A DNA stretch of 64,000 bases from Enterobacter asburiae (GTDB lineage Bacteria > Pseudomonadota > Gammaproteobacteria > Enterobacterales > Enterobacteriaceae): positions 2,852,001 to 2,916,000 of the forward strand of contig NZ_CP102247.1 in assembly GCF_024599655.1 (NCBI RefSeq). Direction: 5' to 3'. A program made the translations under genes and the position numbers. Shown here one piece after another: positions 25,336 to 33,456 of this stretch. The notes below the pieces were generated by a model. It worked only from the letters and a program-made list of their open reading frames with translations, made no database searches and was not told where the DNA came from. Every line of letters starts with the position of its first letter. Position 1 is the stretch's first letter.

Positions 25336-26931
25336 ATGAAGAAAATCGCGATTATCGGCTCCGGCCCCACAGGGATTTATACTTTTTATCATCTCCTTAA
25401 AAACAGCACGCCGCTCTCAGTTTCCATCTTTGAACAATCCGAAGACGCTGGCGTGGGTATGCCCTATAACGACGACGATAACTCTCGTCTGATGCTGGCG
25501 AACATTGCGAGCATTGAAATCCCGCCCATTTTTATGACTTACCTCGACTGGCTTAAGGGCCAGAGTGACGCCCATCTTGCACGCTTTAAGGTGGATAAAG
25601 CCCGCCTGCATGACCGGCAGTTCCTGCCCCGACTCCTGCTGGGTGAGTATTTCCGCGACAGCTTTCTTTCCATCGTAAAAGAGGCAAAAAGGCTGGGATT
25701 CAACGTTGATGTCCATGAATCTGCGAAGGTGACTGACATCATTACCGCGACAACCGGCGTTACGCTTTCCGTAAACGGCAGCGTCTTGCCCGATCAATTC
25801 GACCTTGCGGTTATCGCCACCGGCCACGTCTGGCCAGAAGAGGATGAAGCCACGCGCACGTTCTTCCCAAGCCCTTGGTCCGGTCTGATGGACGCCCGTA
25901 TTCCTCCCTGCCGCGTCGGTATTATGGGGACATCGTTAAGCGGTCTCGACGCGGCCATGGCGGTAGTGATGCAGCACGGTGCGTTTCGCGACGATAAATT
26001 CGTGCTGGATAAAGGCAGCGAAGCATTAAACATTGTCCTGATGTCCAGGACGGGCATCCTGCCGGAAGCCGATTTTTACTGCCCTATCCCCTACGAACCG
26101 TTGTCGGTATTGACCGAACGCGCGGCTGAAAGCGAGATTGCCAAAGGGTCGTATGGCCTGCTCGACCGCATCTTTACCCTGATGGTCAAAGAGCTTCAGC
26201 TCGCTGACCCGACGTGGTGCGAGAAAATATCGCTGCATAAGCAGAATGCGGACAGCATCCGTGAGGCCTGGTTTGAGGATCGTAAACTGCACGGTCCGTT
26301 TACCTGGGCGGAGGAGAATCTCAACGAAGTTGAGCGGAACAAACGCGAACGGCGCACCGTGGCCTGGCGCTATACCGTCCTTCGGCTGCATGAGGTGGTT
26401 CAGGAGATTGTCCCCCACCTCGACGAAGAGGACAGAGAGCGCTTTAAGCAAGGCCTGGCCCGGGTATTTATCGACAACTATGCGGCCATTCCCCCGCAGT
26501 CGATCCGAAGGCTGCTCGCGCTTCGCGAAGCCGACATCATTAGCGTGGCTGCGCTCGGTGACGATTACGAGCTGGATGTTGGCAGCGATCGAACGGTGAT
26601 AACCACAAAAGAGACCGTTTACCGCTTCGACGTTTTTATTGATGCGCGCGGGCAAAAGCCGCTCAAAACGAAAGATCTGCCCTTCCCGACGCTGCGCAAA
26701 CAGCTGGAAGCCACGGGCGAAGAGATACCCGACGTCGGCGAGGATTACACCTTAAAAGCGCCTGACACCGTTCGCGGGCGCATCGCCTTCGGCGCGATAC
26801 CGTGGCTGATGCACGATCGTCCCTTCGTTCAGGGGCTGGCGGAGTGTGCAGAGATTGCACAAGCAATGGCGAAGGCGGCGGAAAAACCCGCGACCGGATC
26901 GCGGCGCAGATTACCGTATCTTGAGAACTGA
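25336..26931 (+). CDS. ydhS: FAD/NAD(P)-binding protein YdhS
   Basis: A 531-residue flavoprotein-like protein of the FAD-NAD(P)-binding family. IAIIGSGPTGIYT (residues 4-16) is the dinucleotide-binding GxGxxG fold; LAVIATGHVWP and GIMGTSLSGLDAAMA form the second nucleotide site. It follows K-12 YdhS (534) throughout. The reaction is unknown. In K-12 it lies beside ydhTUVWXY, an Fnr- and NarLP-controlled operon of Fe-S and tungstoenzyme-like proteins; none of those is present here. The ATG at 25336 follows AGGAAG. Confidence 0.93.
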   Translation: MKKIAIIGSGPTGIYTFYHLLKNSTPLSVSIFEQSEDAGVGMPYNDDDNSRLMLANIASIEIPPIFMTYLDWLKGQSDAHLARFKVDKARLHDRQFLPRLLLGEYFRDSFLSIVKEAKRLGFNVDVHESAKVTDIITATTGVTLSVNGSVLPDQFDLAVIATGHVWPEEDEATRTFFPSPWSGLMDARIPPCRVGIMGTSLSGLDAAMAVVMQHGAFRDDKFVLDKGSEALNIVLMSRTGILPEADFYCPIPYEPLSVLTERAAESEIAKGSYGLLDRIFTLMVKELQLADPTWCEKISLHKQNADSIREAWFEDRKLHGPFTWAEENLNEVERNKRERRTVAWRYTVLRLHEVVQEIVPHLDEEDRERFKQGLARVFIDNYAAIPPQSIRRLLALREADIISVAALGDDYELDVGSDRTVITTKETVYRFDVFIDARGQKPLKTKDLPFPTLRKQLEATGEEIPDVGEDYTLKAPDTVRGRIAFGAIPWLMHDRPFVQGLAECAEIAQAMAKAAEKPATGSRRRLPYLEN

Positions 26932-26959
26932 CAGGGCGTCCATGCCCTGCTGTCGCGGA

Positions 26960-27595
26960 TTACTCGAAGAAGACTTCCGGGTTTTCAGACAGCGAAACGA
27001 AGGTTTTCGTCTCTTTATCCAGGGCAAGAATTTTGCCGCTTTCAATGTCGTACACCCAGCCGTGCAGTCGGATAGAGTTATTACGCAGGCCCACCGCGAC
27101 GGACGGATGGGTCTTAATGTTGCTCAGCTGCGCAAACACGTTCTCCTGCACCATCGCATTGACTTTATCGATCGGCTTATCCCAGGTTTTCTTCTCAACC
27201 ACGGCTTTCGCCGCGTCGGAATAGCGCAGCCAGTGTGACACAGCAGGCATCGGCTCCAGGTTCGCGTTATCGGCAATCGCCTTCATCGCGCCACAGTTGG
27301 AGTGACCGCAAATCACGATATCCGTGACGCCCAGCGCCACCACGGCGTATTCGATGGTGGCGGACACGCCGCCAGGCTCCGGCCCGAACGGCGGCACGAT
27401 GTTGCCAGCATTACGAATGACAAAGAGTTGTCCTGGCTCCTGCTGGGTGACCAGTTCCGGGACCAGACGGCTGTCGGAGCATGAGATGAACAGCGCTTTG
27501 GGATTCTGGCTGGACGCTAAACTGCGGAAGAGTTCTTTACGTTGCGGGAAAATCTCTTTTTGAAAGCTGAGAAAACCTTCAATGATATGTTGCAT
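26960..27595 (-). CDS. Beta-class carbonic anhydrase (CynT-like)
   Basis: A 211-residue zinc enzyme that interconverts CO2 and bicarbonate. Zinc ligands Cys39, His98 and Cys101 lie in LFISCSDSR and VICGHSNCGAM, and the Asp41-Arg43 dyad is present. The sequence is closer to CynT (cyanate-operon carbonic anhydrase) than to housekeeping Can, but no cynS or cynR neighbour is seen. It is convergent with ydhS and lies 72 bases downstream of an MBL-fold gene on the same strand. It probably supplies bicarbonate or limits CO2 loss (inference). Confidence 0.92.
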   Translation of the reverse strand: MQHIIEGFLSFQKEIFPQRKELFRSLASSQNPKALFISCSDSRLVPELVTQQEPGQLFVIRNAGNIVPPFGPEPGGVSATIEYAVVALGVTDIVICGHSNCGAMKAIADNANLEPMPAVSHWLRYSDAAKAVVEKKTWDKPIDKVNAMVQENVFAQLSNIKTHPSVAVGLRNNSIRLHGWVYDIESGKILALDKETKTFVSLSENPEVFFE

Positions 27596-27667
27596 AGCAA
27601 TGTCTCTTTTATCTGTTTTAGTTTAGGTATGATCGAGATCACACTCGTAAAGTTTACCCATCGTGGT

Positions 27668-28450
27668 TTACTTCAGACAAGCAATATATTTCTGGCCCGA
27701 CCGCTGCACAATCTCGTCCGCCAAGGCCTGGATGTTCTGCCCTTCGAACGCGCCGTAAAGACGTTCAAAGGTTTTGCCTTCGAGATGACTCACGACTGAC
27801 TCCACGGTGCGGGCCGGCAGCGGAAGATAATTCGGATAGCTCCACATAAACGAGACGCCGTCTTTACCCGGCGTGACCTGCAGAATATCGCCCACCAGCA
27901 GTACCCCGTCCCCTTCCTGCCAGTGCAGCACGGTTCCACCGGCAAAATGCCCGCCCAGACGTAGCAGGGTGACCGACGGGAAAACGTCCAGCGAATCCCC
28001 CTCCCAGAAATGAATGGCCGGGCTGTCGCGCATAACCCACTCTCTGTCGCTGGCGTGCAGGTACACCGGCGCATCAAACGCCGCAGCCCACTCCTGCATC
28101 GTGGTGTAATAGTGCGGATGTGAAATCGCAATTGCGCTGAGGCCGCCGAGGGCGGTAATGAGCGTTTTGGTTGCGGGGTCGAGGTTGGCGATGCAGTCCC
28201 AGAGGATATTCCCGTGAGGCGTTTGCAGGAGCAGCGCCCGCTGGTTGATCGCAAACGCAGGGACCGTTTTGATCCCAAACAGCCGGGGCTCCAGCTGCTG
28301 CCATTTGTTGGTATGCGTGGCGGTGACGGTGTCGAGATCGGTCCACGCCTGGCCCGTGGCGGGCACATACTGGCGCTCGTCCTCGCAAATCGGACATCGG
28401 TCCGGCTGCGTATCGTAGGCGGTTCCACAGGTTTTACAGAGTGTAATCAT
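27668..28450 (-). CDS. MBL-fold protein with N-terminal zinc ribbon
   Basis: A 260-residue protein. Residues 1-25 hold a rubredoxin/zinc-ribbon pattern Cys5-x2-Cys8...Cys19-x2-Cys22. The rest is a metallo-beta-lactamase fold with SHPHYYTT (His111, His113), GGHFAGG (His168) and VGDIL (Asp188). The usual HxHxDH motif is degenerate: Tyr and Thr replace the Asp-His pair, so one metal site is probably missing. The substrate is unknown. It lies upstream of the carbonic anhydrase gene on the same strand and is divergent from a 46-codon gene. Confidence 0.85.
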   Translation of the reverse strand: MITLCKTCGTAYDTQPDRCPICEDERQYVPATGQAWTDLDTVTATHTNKWQQLEPRLFGIKTVPAFAINQRALLLQTPHGNILWDCIANLDPATKTLITALGGLSAIAISHPHYYTTMQEWAAAFDAPVYLHASDREWVMRDSPAIHFWEGDSLDVFPSVTLLRLGGHFAGGTVLHWQEGDGVLLVGDILQVTPGKDGVSFMWSYPNYLPLPARTVESVVSHLEGKTFERLYGAFEGQNIQALADEIVQRSGQKYIACLK

Positions 28451-28575
28451 GTGCTCTCCTCAGCGATAAAGCACTGAGTATGGCAGGGATTATCCTTATG
28501 TGCTGCGAGGTACATTGCTGGCTTTTTTTGCCCTATACTGTGCCAGTATCAAAAACTGAACTGAGCAGGTGCCAC

Positions 28576-28716
28576 ATGGAAATTGATCTCGATAACTTAG
28601 TCTTTAACGGTCTGGATGAAGCCGAAGAGCGTAATGCGGAACGTCTGGACGATGCGGACAAAAAAGCGCAGGCGATTGTCGCCGACGATGACTGCGGCGA
28701 TGCCTGCAAGATCTAA
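28576..28716 (+). CDS. Small acidic hypothetical protein (46 aa)
   Basis: The ATG at 28576 follows GAGCAGG and encodes 46 residues starting MEIDLDNLVF. Roughly a third are Asp or Glu, so it is strongly acidic, and it ends in CGDACKI with two cysteines three residues apart that could bind metal or form a disulfide. It has its own strong terminator, which supports a real gene. I do not recognise a function. The ORF can be extended upstream to 28480 without support. Confidence 0.8.
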   Translation: MEIDLDNLVFNGLDEAEERNAERLDDADKKAQAIVADDDCGDACKI

Positions 28717-28717
28717 T

Positions 28718-28747
28718 AAAAAAGCACCGGGAAACCGGTGCTTTTTT
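28718..28747. terminator. Bidirectional terminator between convergent small genes
   Basis: A 13-bp stem (28718-28730 with 28735-28747) including GCACCGG/CCGGTGC with a GAAA loop, A run on one side and T run on the other. It serves the 46-codon gene on the plus strand and the micro-genes on the minus strand. Confidence 0.95.
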
Positions 28748-28750
28748 ATT

Positions 28751-28828
28751 TCACTCGTTAAACGTCACGCACACCTCGTTCCAGTACGTTTCGCGCGTGC
28801 GGCGCAGTTCAGCGTGACGTTTTATCAT
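28751..28828 (-). CDS. Putative 25-residue micro-gene
   Basis: The ATG at 28828 follows GGAG at good spacing and encodes 25 residues (MIKRHAELRR, ending VCVTFNE), rich in Arg and Glu with one Trp. It overlaps the last 20 bases of the 55-codon gene in another frame and ends right at the terminator. Translation is inferred from the ribosome site and placement only. I do not recognise it. Confidence 0.5.
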   Translation of the reverse strand: MIKRHAELRRTRETYWNEVCVTFNE

Positions 28829-28976
28829 GGAACCACTCCGGGTCAATGTTGGCAACGTCCACGCCATACAGGCTGGCGACAGGCAGGATTGACTCAAGAA
28901 CACGTTGCGCGCTGTTCTCCGCATTCACTGGTCGGGTCGCAAAAAACCGCCGTAACGTGCTGATCCACTTTTTCAT
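28809..28976 (-). CDS. Putative 55-residue small protein
   Basis: The ATG at 28976 follows GAGGG 7 bases upstream and encodes 55 residues starting MKKWISTLRRFFATRP. The N-terminus is basic and amphipathic; the middle contains SAQRVLESILPVASLYGVDV, probably helical; the end is polar. No family is recognised. It is followed by an overlapping 25-codon gene and then a strong terminator, a compact two-gene layout. Confidence 0.6.
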   Translation of the reverse strand: MKKWISTLRRFFATRPVNAENSAQRVLESILPVASLYGVDVANIDPEWFHDKTSR

Positions 28977-29215
28977 CGTCTTACCCTCTCTCGCCGTGTC
29001 TGACCTCAGTTAAGCACTCAAATGCCGCGCGGGGGAAATACCAAAATCCACTGTCGATGTGCAGGATTTGCAAATAGCATCCCGTTCTTTTCACTCTTCA
29101 TTAACACCTTGTTCACTAATGCTTTTTTGCTCATAGCAAAGAACGATTTCTTATTTGGCGATAGCTTTCGCTTATGGGAGCGTAGCGGGGTAAAACAAAA
29201 ACAACGGGATGGCGA

Positions 29216-30052
29216 ATGACTATGGCAGCAAACATGAAAGGGTTTACCAAACGGACATGGGTACTGGGATTACTGGCGGCGGGCAGCCTGCTTTCAGCGC
29301 AGGCACAGGCCGATCAGCTGGCGGATATTAAGGCCGCAGGGGTGGTGAAAGTGGCCACGTTTGACGCCAACCCGCCGTTTGGCTCTATTGATGCAAAAAC
29401 GCACGAGATCGTGGGTTATGACGTGGACTTCGCCAAAGCGCTTGCAAAATCGCTCGGCGTGAAGCTTGAACTGGTTGCCACTAATCCGGCTAACCGTATT
29501 CCGCTGCTGCAGTCCGGGAAAGCAGATCTGATCGTGGCGGATATTACTATCACCCCGGAACGCGCGCAGGTGATTGATTTCTCGACCCCTTACTTCGTCA
29601 CCGGCCAGCAGTTCCTGGTCCCGGCTAAGTCCCCGGACAAGCTTGATGACTATAGCCGGGCGCGCATTGGCGCGGTCAAAGGAACGACGGGCGAACAGGC
29701 GCTGCACCAGCGTTTCCCGCAGTCACGCGTGCTCTCTTATGACGATATTCCCCTGGCGCTGACGGCACTGCGCAATGGAAACGTGCAGGCCATCACCCAG
29801 GACAGCACCATTCTGGCCGGTCTGCTGGCGCAGGCACCGGATAAAGCGAACTTTAAAATCCTGCCCGACCTGCTCAGTAAAGAAGAGATTGGCGTTGGGG
29901 TGAAGAAAGGTGAAACGGCGCTGCTGAAAGCCGTCAACGACGAGCTGGTCAATCTCGAGAAGAACGGCCAGGCGGCAAAAATCTACGACGTCTGGTTTGG
30001 TCCAGGCACCCCAGCCCCACAGCCTCGCGCCTTTAAAATAGAAGCCAGATAA
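29216..30052 (+). CDS. Amino acid ABC transporter, substrate-binding protein
   Basis: A family 3 periplasmic solute-binding protein of 278 residues. The signal peptide is cut after SAQAQA (about residue 32). FDANPPFGSID near the mature start, VGYDVDFAKALAKSLGVK, and ADLIVADITITPERAQVIDFSTPYF are the usual polar amino acid binding signatures. ATGs at 29222 and 29234 are alternative starts. It opens a four-gene operon with an ATPase and two permeases. The substrate is a polar amino acid, not further defined. Confidence 0.92.
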   Translation: MTMAANMKGFTKRTWVLGLLAAGSLLSAQAQADQLADIKAAGVVKVATFDANPPFGSIDAKTHEIVGYDVDFAKALAKSLGVKLELVATNPANRIPLLQSGKADLIVADITITPERAQVIDFSTPYFVTGQQFLVPAKSPDKLDDYSRARIGAVKGTTGEQALHQRFPQSRVLSYDDIPLALTALRNGNVQAITQDSTILAGLLAQAPDKANFKILPDLLSKEEIGVGVKKGETALLKAVNDELVNLEKNGQAAKIYDVWFGPGTPAPQPRAFKIEAR

Positions 30053-30054
30053 TT

Positions 30055-30870
30055 ATGCTCTCAGCTTTATTTTCACACTCCGCGGCCGGTGCCGCGGATT
30101 TTTCACATCTGGAACAGGCCAGCGTCGAGTTTCGTCATGTGGACAAACGCTACGGCGACCATCAGGTTTTAAACGACATAAATCTCACCATCACGCCCGG
30201 TGAAGTGGTCGCCATCCTCGGCCCCTCGGGCTCCGGTAAATCCACCCTGATTCGTCTCATCAACCAGCTTGAAACTCTGAGCGGCGGAGAGATTCTGATC
30301 GACAACAAGCCTACCGGAAAGCTCTCCGGTACCGGGCTGCGCCAGCTGCGCAGCCGCGTGGGGTTTGTGTTCCAGCAGTTCAATCTTTACGCCCACCTCA
30401 CCGCCAGCCAGAACATCACCCTGGCCCTGGAGCACGTTCACGGCTGGAAGCCGCAGCCTGCCCAGGAGCGCGCGCTGACCCTGCTGGAGAAGGTCGGAAT
30501 GCTGGAAAAAGCCCACCATTTCCCGGCAGAGCTTTCCGGTGGACAGCAGCAGCGCGTCGCGATTGCCCGCGCCCTCGCCTCTTCACCGCAAATCATTCTG
30601 TTCGATGAACCCACCTCCGCGCTGGATCCGGAGATGATTGGTGAAGTGCTGTACGTGATGAAAGCCCTCGCCCACAGCGGGATCACGATGATCGTGGTGA
30701 CCCACGAGATGCAGTTTGCCCGGGAAATTGCCGACCGGATTGTCTTTATCGACGGCGGGCAAATTCTGGAAACCGCGCCGCCGGCGCAGTTTTTCAGCCA
30801 GCCGTCGCATCCGCGCGCGCAGCGGTTCCTGCAAAAGGTGCTCAACCCGCTGCATCAGGAGCATTTGTAA
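30055..30870 (+). CDS. Amino acid ABC transporter, ATP-binding protein
   Basis: A 271-residue ATPase of the GlnQ/HisP group. Walker A GPSGSGKST (about residues 57-65), Q-loop FVFQQFNLYAHL, signature LSGGQQQRVAIARAL, Walker B IILFDEPTSALDP and the switch His of VVTHEM are all intact. It begins 2 bases after the binding-protein stop. The first 25 or so residues (MLSALFSHSAAGAADF) extend beyond the usual GlnQ start; a shorter internal start is possible but lacks an ATG before the domain. Confidence 0.93.
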   Translation: MLSALFSHSAAGAADFSHLEQASVEFRHVDKRYGDHQVLNDINLTITPGEVVAILGPSGSGKSTLIRLINQLETLSGGEILIDNKPTGKLSGTGLRQLRSRVGFVFQQFNLYAHLTASQNITLALEHVHGWKPQPAQERALTLLEKVGMLEKAHHFPAELSGGQQQRVAIARALASSPQIILFDEPTSALDPEMIGEVLYVMKALAHSGITMIVVTHEMQFAREIADRIVFIDGGQILETAPPAQFFSQPSHPRAQRFLQKVLNPLHQEHL

Positions 30871-31646
30871 TGCCCGCGCTCGACTGGCAGGGGGTACTGA
30901 CCGGACAGCCTCTGCAGTGGATACTCTCCGGATTCCTCACCACTCTGTGGGTAACGCTTGCCGGGATGCTGCTGGCCAGCCTGCTCGCACTGCTCTTTAT
31001 GCTTCTGCGCCTTTCCGGCGGACGCCTCGGGAACGCGGTCGTCAGCAGCTGGGTATCGCTGTTTCGCAATACGCCGCTGCTGGTGCAGCTGCTGTTCTGG
31101 TATTTTGCCGCCTGGAACGGGCTACCTCAGGCGTTCCGCGACGCGGTGAACGCGGATCACAGCTGGTCAATTCTGCCCGGCGACGTCTGGTGGTTTACGC
31201 CCGAATTTTTATGTTCTGCCTGGGGTTTGGGCGTCTTTACCTCGGCGTTTTTAATCGAAGAGGTGGAGTCGGGGTTACGTTCCGTGCCTGCCGGACAGCT
31301 GGAGGCGGCGCTCGCTCAGGGATTCTCCGCGTGGCGTCTGTTTCGTTACATCCTTCTGCCGCAGGGCCTGGCCAACGCCTGGCAGCCGGTCGTGGGCCAG
31401 TACCTTAATCTGATGAAGCTCTCCTCGCTCGCGAGCGGAATTGGCTTTGCCGAGCTGACCTATCAGGTCAGGCAGATCGAGAGCTATAACGCGCACGCGC
31501 TGGAGGCATTCACCCTCGGAACCGCACTCTATCTGCTGACCAGCCTGGTCATGGGGATGGTGCTGGTTCGCATTGGACCTGAAGCGAAACGTAAACGCCC
31601 AAACGTCGCCACCTCAGGGAGTGAAAAACATGATTGCCGGACTTAA
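30870..31646 (+). CDS. Amino acid ABC transporter, permease 1
   Basis: A 258-residue HisMQ-family inner-membrane permease. The ATG overlaps the ATPase stop as TAATG. SLFRNTPLLVQLLFWYF is the periplasm-side family motif. The EAA loop that docks the ATPase is AGQLEAALAQGFSAWRLFRYILLPQG. A long hydrophilic insert (about residues 90-110) separates helices 2 and 3. It overlaps the second permease by 17 bases. Confidence 0.92.
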   Translation: MPALDWQGVLTGQPLQWILSGFLTTLWVTLAGMLLASLLALLFMLLRLSGGRLGNAVVSSWVSLFRNTPLLVQLLFWYFAAWNGLPQAFRDAVNADHSWSILPGDVWWFTPEFLCSAWGLGVFTSAFLIEEVESGLRSVPAGQLEAALAQGFSAWRLFRYILLPQGLANAWQPVVGQYLNLMKLSSLASGIGFAELTYQVRQIESYNAHALEAFTLGTALYLLTSLVMGMVLVRIGPEAKRKRPNVATSGSEKHDCRT

Positions 31647-32316
31647 TGTCATCACCGACAACCTCGATTATCTGCTGTGGGGACGCGCGGCAACGGGTGA
31701 ACCGGGGGGCGTACTGCTCTCGTTGATAATGGCGATTGGGGCTGCCGTCATCGCTCTGCCCGGCGGGATAGTGCTCGCGTGTCTGGCCTGGCGCTTTACC
31801 GGGCTTGTGCGAAAGGCCCTCTTTTTGTGGGCAGAGCTGATTCGCGGTATCCCGCTCATCTTCGTGATTTTCTGGATGTGGTATCTCCTGCCGCTTATGA
31901 CCGGAGGCGATCTGCCGGGGGCGCTTACCGTCACGCTAGCCCTGGCCTGGTTTACCGCGGCAACCGTAATGCACTCGGTGCTGGCCGGGCTTAATGCGCT
32001 ACCGTCCGGGCAGTACGAGGCCGCACTGTCTCAGGGATTCAGCACGCAGCAAACCCTCTTACGCGTGCTGCTGCCGCAGGCGCTGAGGAATATTCTGCCG
32101 TCGCTGGTGGGGATTTTTATCAGCCTGCTGAAGGATACGTCGCTGGCGTTTATCGTGAACGTACCGGAACTGACCACGGTGGCGGGACAGGTCAACAACC
32201 GGGTGCAAATCTACCCGGCGGCCATTTTTATCTTTACGGGCGTGGTCTACTACCTGCTCTGCTGCTCGCTCGAGCAGCTTGCGAAGCGCTGGCGCTTTAC
32301 CCGGCCAGCGCTTTAA
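31630..32316 (+). CDS. Amino acid ABC transporter, permease 2
   Basis: A 228-residue HisMQ-family permease and partner of the preceding one. The ATG at 31630 lies 9 bases after AGGGAG, inside the end of permease 1; an in-frame start 19 codons upstream is unlikely. AELIRGIPLIFVIFWMWYLLP is the family motif, and SGQYEAALSQGFSTQQTLLRVLLPQ is its EAA loop. Its 3' end overlaps the convergent fumD by 20 bases. Confidence 0.92.
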   Translation: MIAGLNVITDNLDYLLWGRAATGEPGGVLLSLIMAIGAAVIALPGGIVLACLAWRFTGLVRKALFLWAELIRGIPLIFVIFWMWYLLPLMTGGDLPGALTVTLALAWFTAATVMHSVLAGLNALPSGQYEAALSQGFSTQQTLLRVLLPQALRNILPSLVGIFISLLKDTSLAFIVNVPELTTVAGQVNNRVQIYPAAIFIFTGVVYYLLCCSLEQLAKRWRFTRPAL

Positions 32317-32506
32317 CCACCGTTTCCATCGCTTCGGTTGTCAGTTCACTGCGTTTAACGCGCTGGTTCGCCAGCGCGGTACGCAGGACTCCGGCAATGA
32401 CAATATGCTTTGGCTCCTGCCCTAAATCACGCATCTCAAGCACCACCTTCCCGACCACCCGGCACATCTCCTGGTACAGCGCTTCATCTTTGGTCACGTT
32501 ACCCAT
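32297..32506 (-). CDS. fumD: Fumarase D
   Basis: A 69-residue protein matching K-12 FumD (YdhZ). The stretch CRVVGKVVLEMRDLGQEP is essentially identical. FumD was reported to have fumarase activity despite its small size. The ATG at 32506 lies 8 bases after GGAG; an ATG three codons upstream is too close to that site. In K-12 fumD is next to pykF; here about 6 kb of methionine/cysteine genes separate them. The gene is convergent with, and overlaps, the amino acid permease gene. Confidence 0.93.
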   Translation of the reverse strand: MGNVTKDEALYQEMCRVVGKVVLEMRDLGQEPKHIVIAGVLRTALANQRVKRSELTTEAMETVVKALAG

Positions 32507-32569
32507 CGTCATCACTCCATTGCCTTTTAAACGTTGAGCTTAAATGATTCTCCTGCCGGATACAAAAAA

Positions 32570-32598
32570 GAAGCCCGGCGAGAGACTCGCCGGGCTTC
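32570..32598 (-). terminator. Terminator of the metNIQ-type operon
   Basis: A 13-bp stem GAAGCCCGGCGAG/CTCGCCGGGCTTC (32570-32582 with 32586-32598) followed on the minus strand by TTTTTTG. Confidence 0.95.
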
Positions 32599-32616
32599 AT
32601 ATGTAAAATCAGTAAA

Positions 32617-33429
32617 TTAGTTGTTTACTGGAATAACCGCGCCTTTGTACTTGGTGCGGATCCAGTCCTGAATCTCTTTCGAGTGCAGCACGTTCACCAG
32701 CGCGACGATATCTTTCTTCTTCTCGTCACCGCGGTGCACGGTAATGATGTTGGCGTACGGGTTGTTTTCACCGCTCTCTACCGCAATCGGGTCGTGAACC
32801 GGGTCCAGACCCGCATCAATCGCGTAGTTGGCGTTGATCACCACCGCAGCGCCTTCGTCGTTGTTGTACATCTGCGGCAGCAGAGAGGCTTCCACGTTAG
32901 GCGTGAACTGCAGCTTTTTCGGGTTCTCGACGATATCGCTGATGCGCGCGGTCACTTTATCGATGCCCGGCTTCAGCTTGATCACGCCCTCTTTCTCGAA
33001 GATGGAGAGAATGCGCCCTTCTTCTGAAACCGCGTCACGCATGATGATCTTGCCACCTTCCGGCAGGTCTTTCAGCGACTTGTATTTTTTGGAATAGATG
33101 CCGATTGGCTCAATGTGGATCGCGCCCGCACTGACAAAATCGTAGTCTTTATCGCCCGCATGATCTTTCAGCACGCTGTTCAGGTAAGGAATGTGCTGGA
33201 AATAGTTCGCGTCGATGTCATGACCCGCCAGCGCGGTGTTCGGCAGAATGTAGTCCTGGAACGGTTTAATCTCCAGGTCGATACCCTGCTTCGCCAGAAT
33301 CGGCTTTGCCTGCTCCAGAATTTCGGCGTGCGGCGTGTTGGATGCGCCCACGGTCAGGGTGTCAGCCCAGGAAGCGAAGCTCAGGGCGCTCAGGGTTGCG
33401 GCGGCGATCAGTGTCAGTGTCTTTTTCAT
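32617..33429 (-). CDS. MetQ/NlpA-family substrate-binding protein
   Basis: A 270-residue methionine-type solute-binding protein (VGASNTPHAEILEQAKPIL, then ISDIVENPKKLQF). Unlike E. coli MetQ it has no lipobox Cys. The signal peptide ends SFASWA with a signal peptidase I type cut before DTLTVG, so it is predicted to be free in the periplasm. It is the last gene of a metN-metI-metQ order on the minus strand. The substrate may be methionine, its sulfoxide or another sulfur compound. It is a paralogue outside the K-12 metNIQ position. Confidence 0.9.
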   Translation of the reverse strand: MKKTLTLIAAATLSALSFASWADTLTVGASNTPHAEILEQAKPILAKQGIDLEIKPFQDYILPNTALAGHDIDANYFQHIPYLNSVLKDHAGDKDYDFVSAGAIHIEPIGIYSKKYKSLKDLPEGGKIIMRDAVSEEGRILSIFEKEGVIKLKPGIDKVTARISDIVENPKKLQFTPNVEASLLPQMYNNDEGAAVVINANYAIDAGLDPVHDPIAVESGENNPYANIITVHRGDEKKKDIVALVNVLHSKEIQDWIRTKYKGAVIPVNN

Positions 33430-33456
33430 GATGTGGTTCCTGTGTGTTATTAGAGA

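Noticed and set aside
29126..29140. Short palindrome TTTGCTCATAGCAAA before the amino acid ABC operon
   Set aside because: Six-base arms are too short to assign to a regulator; could occur by chance in AT-rich DNA.
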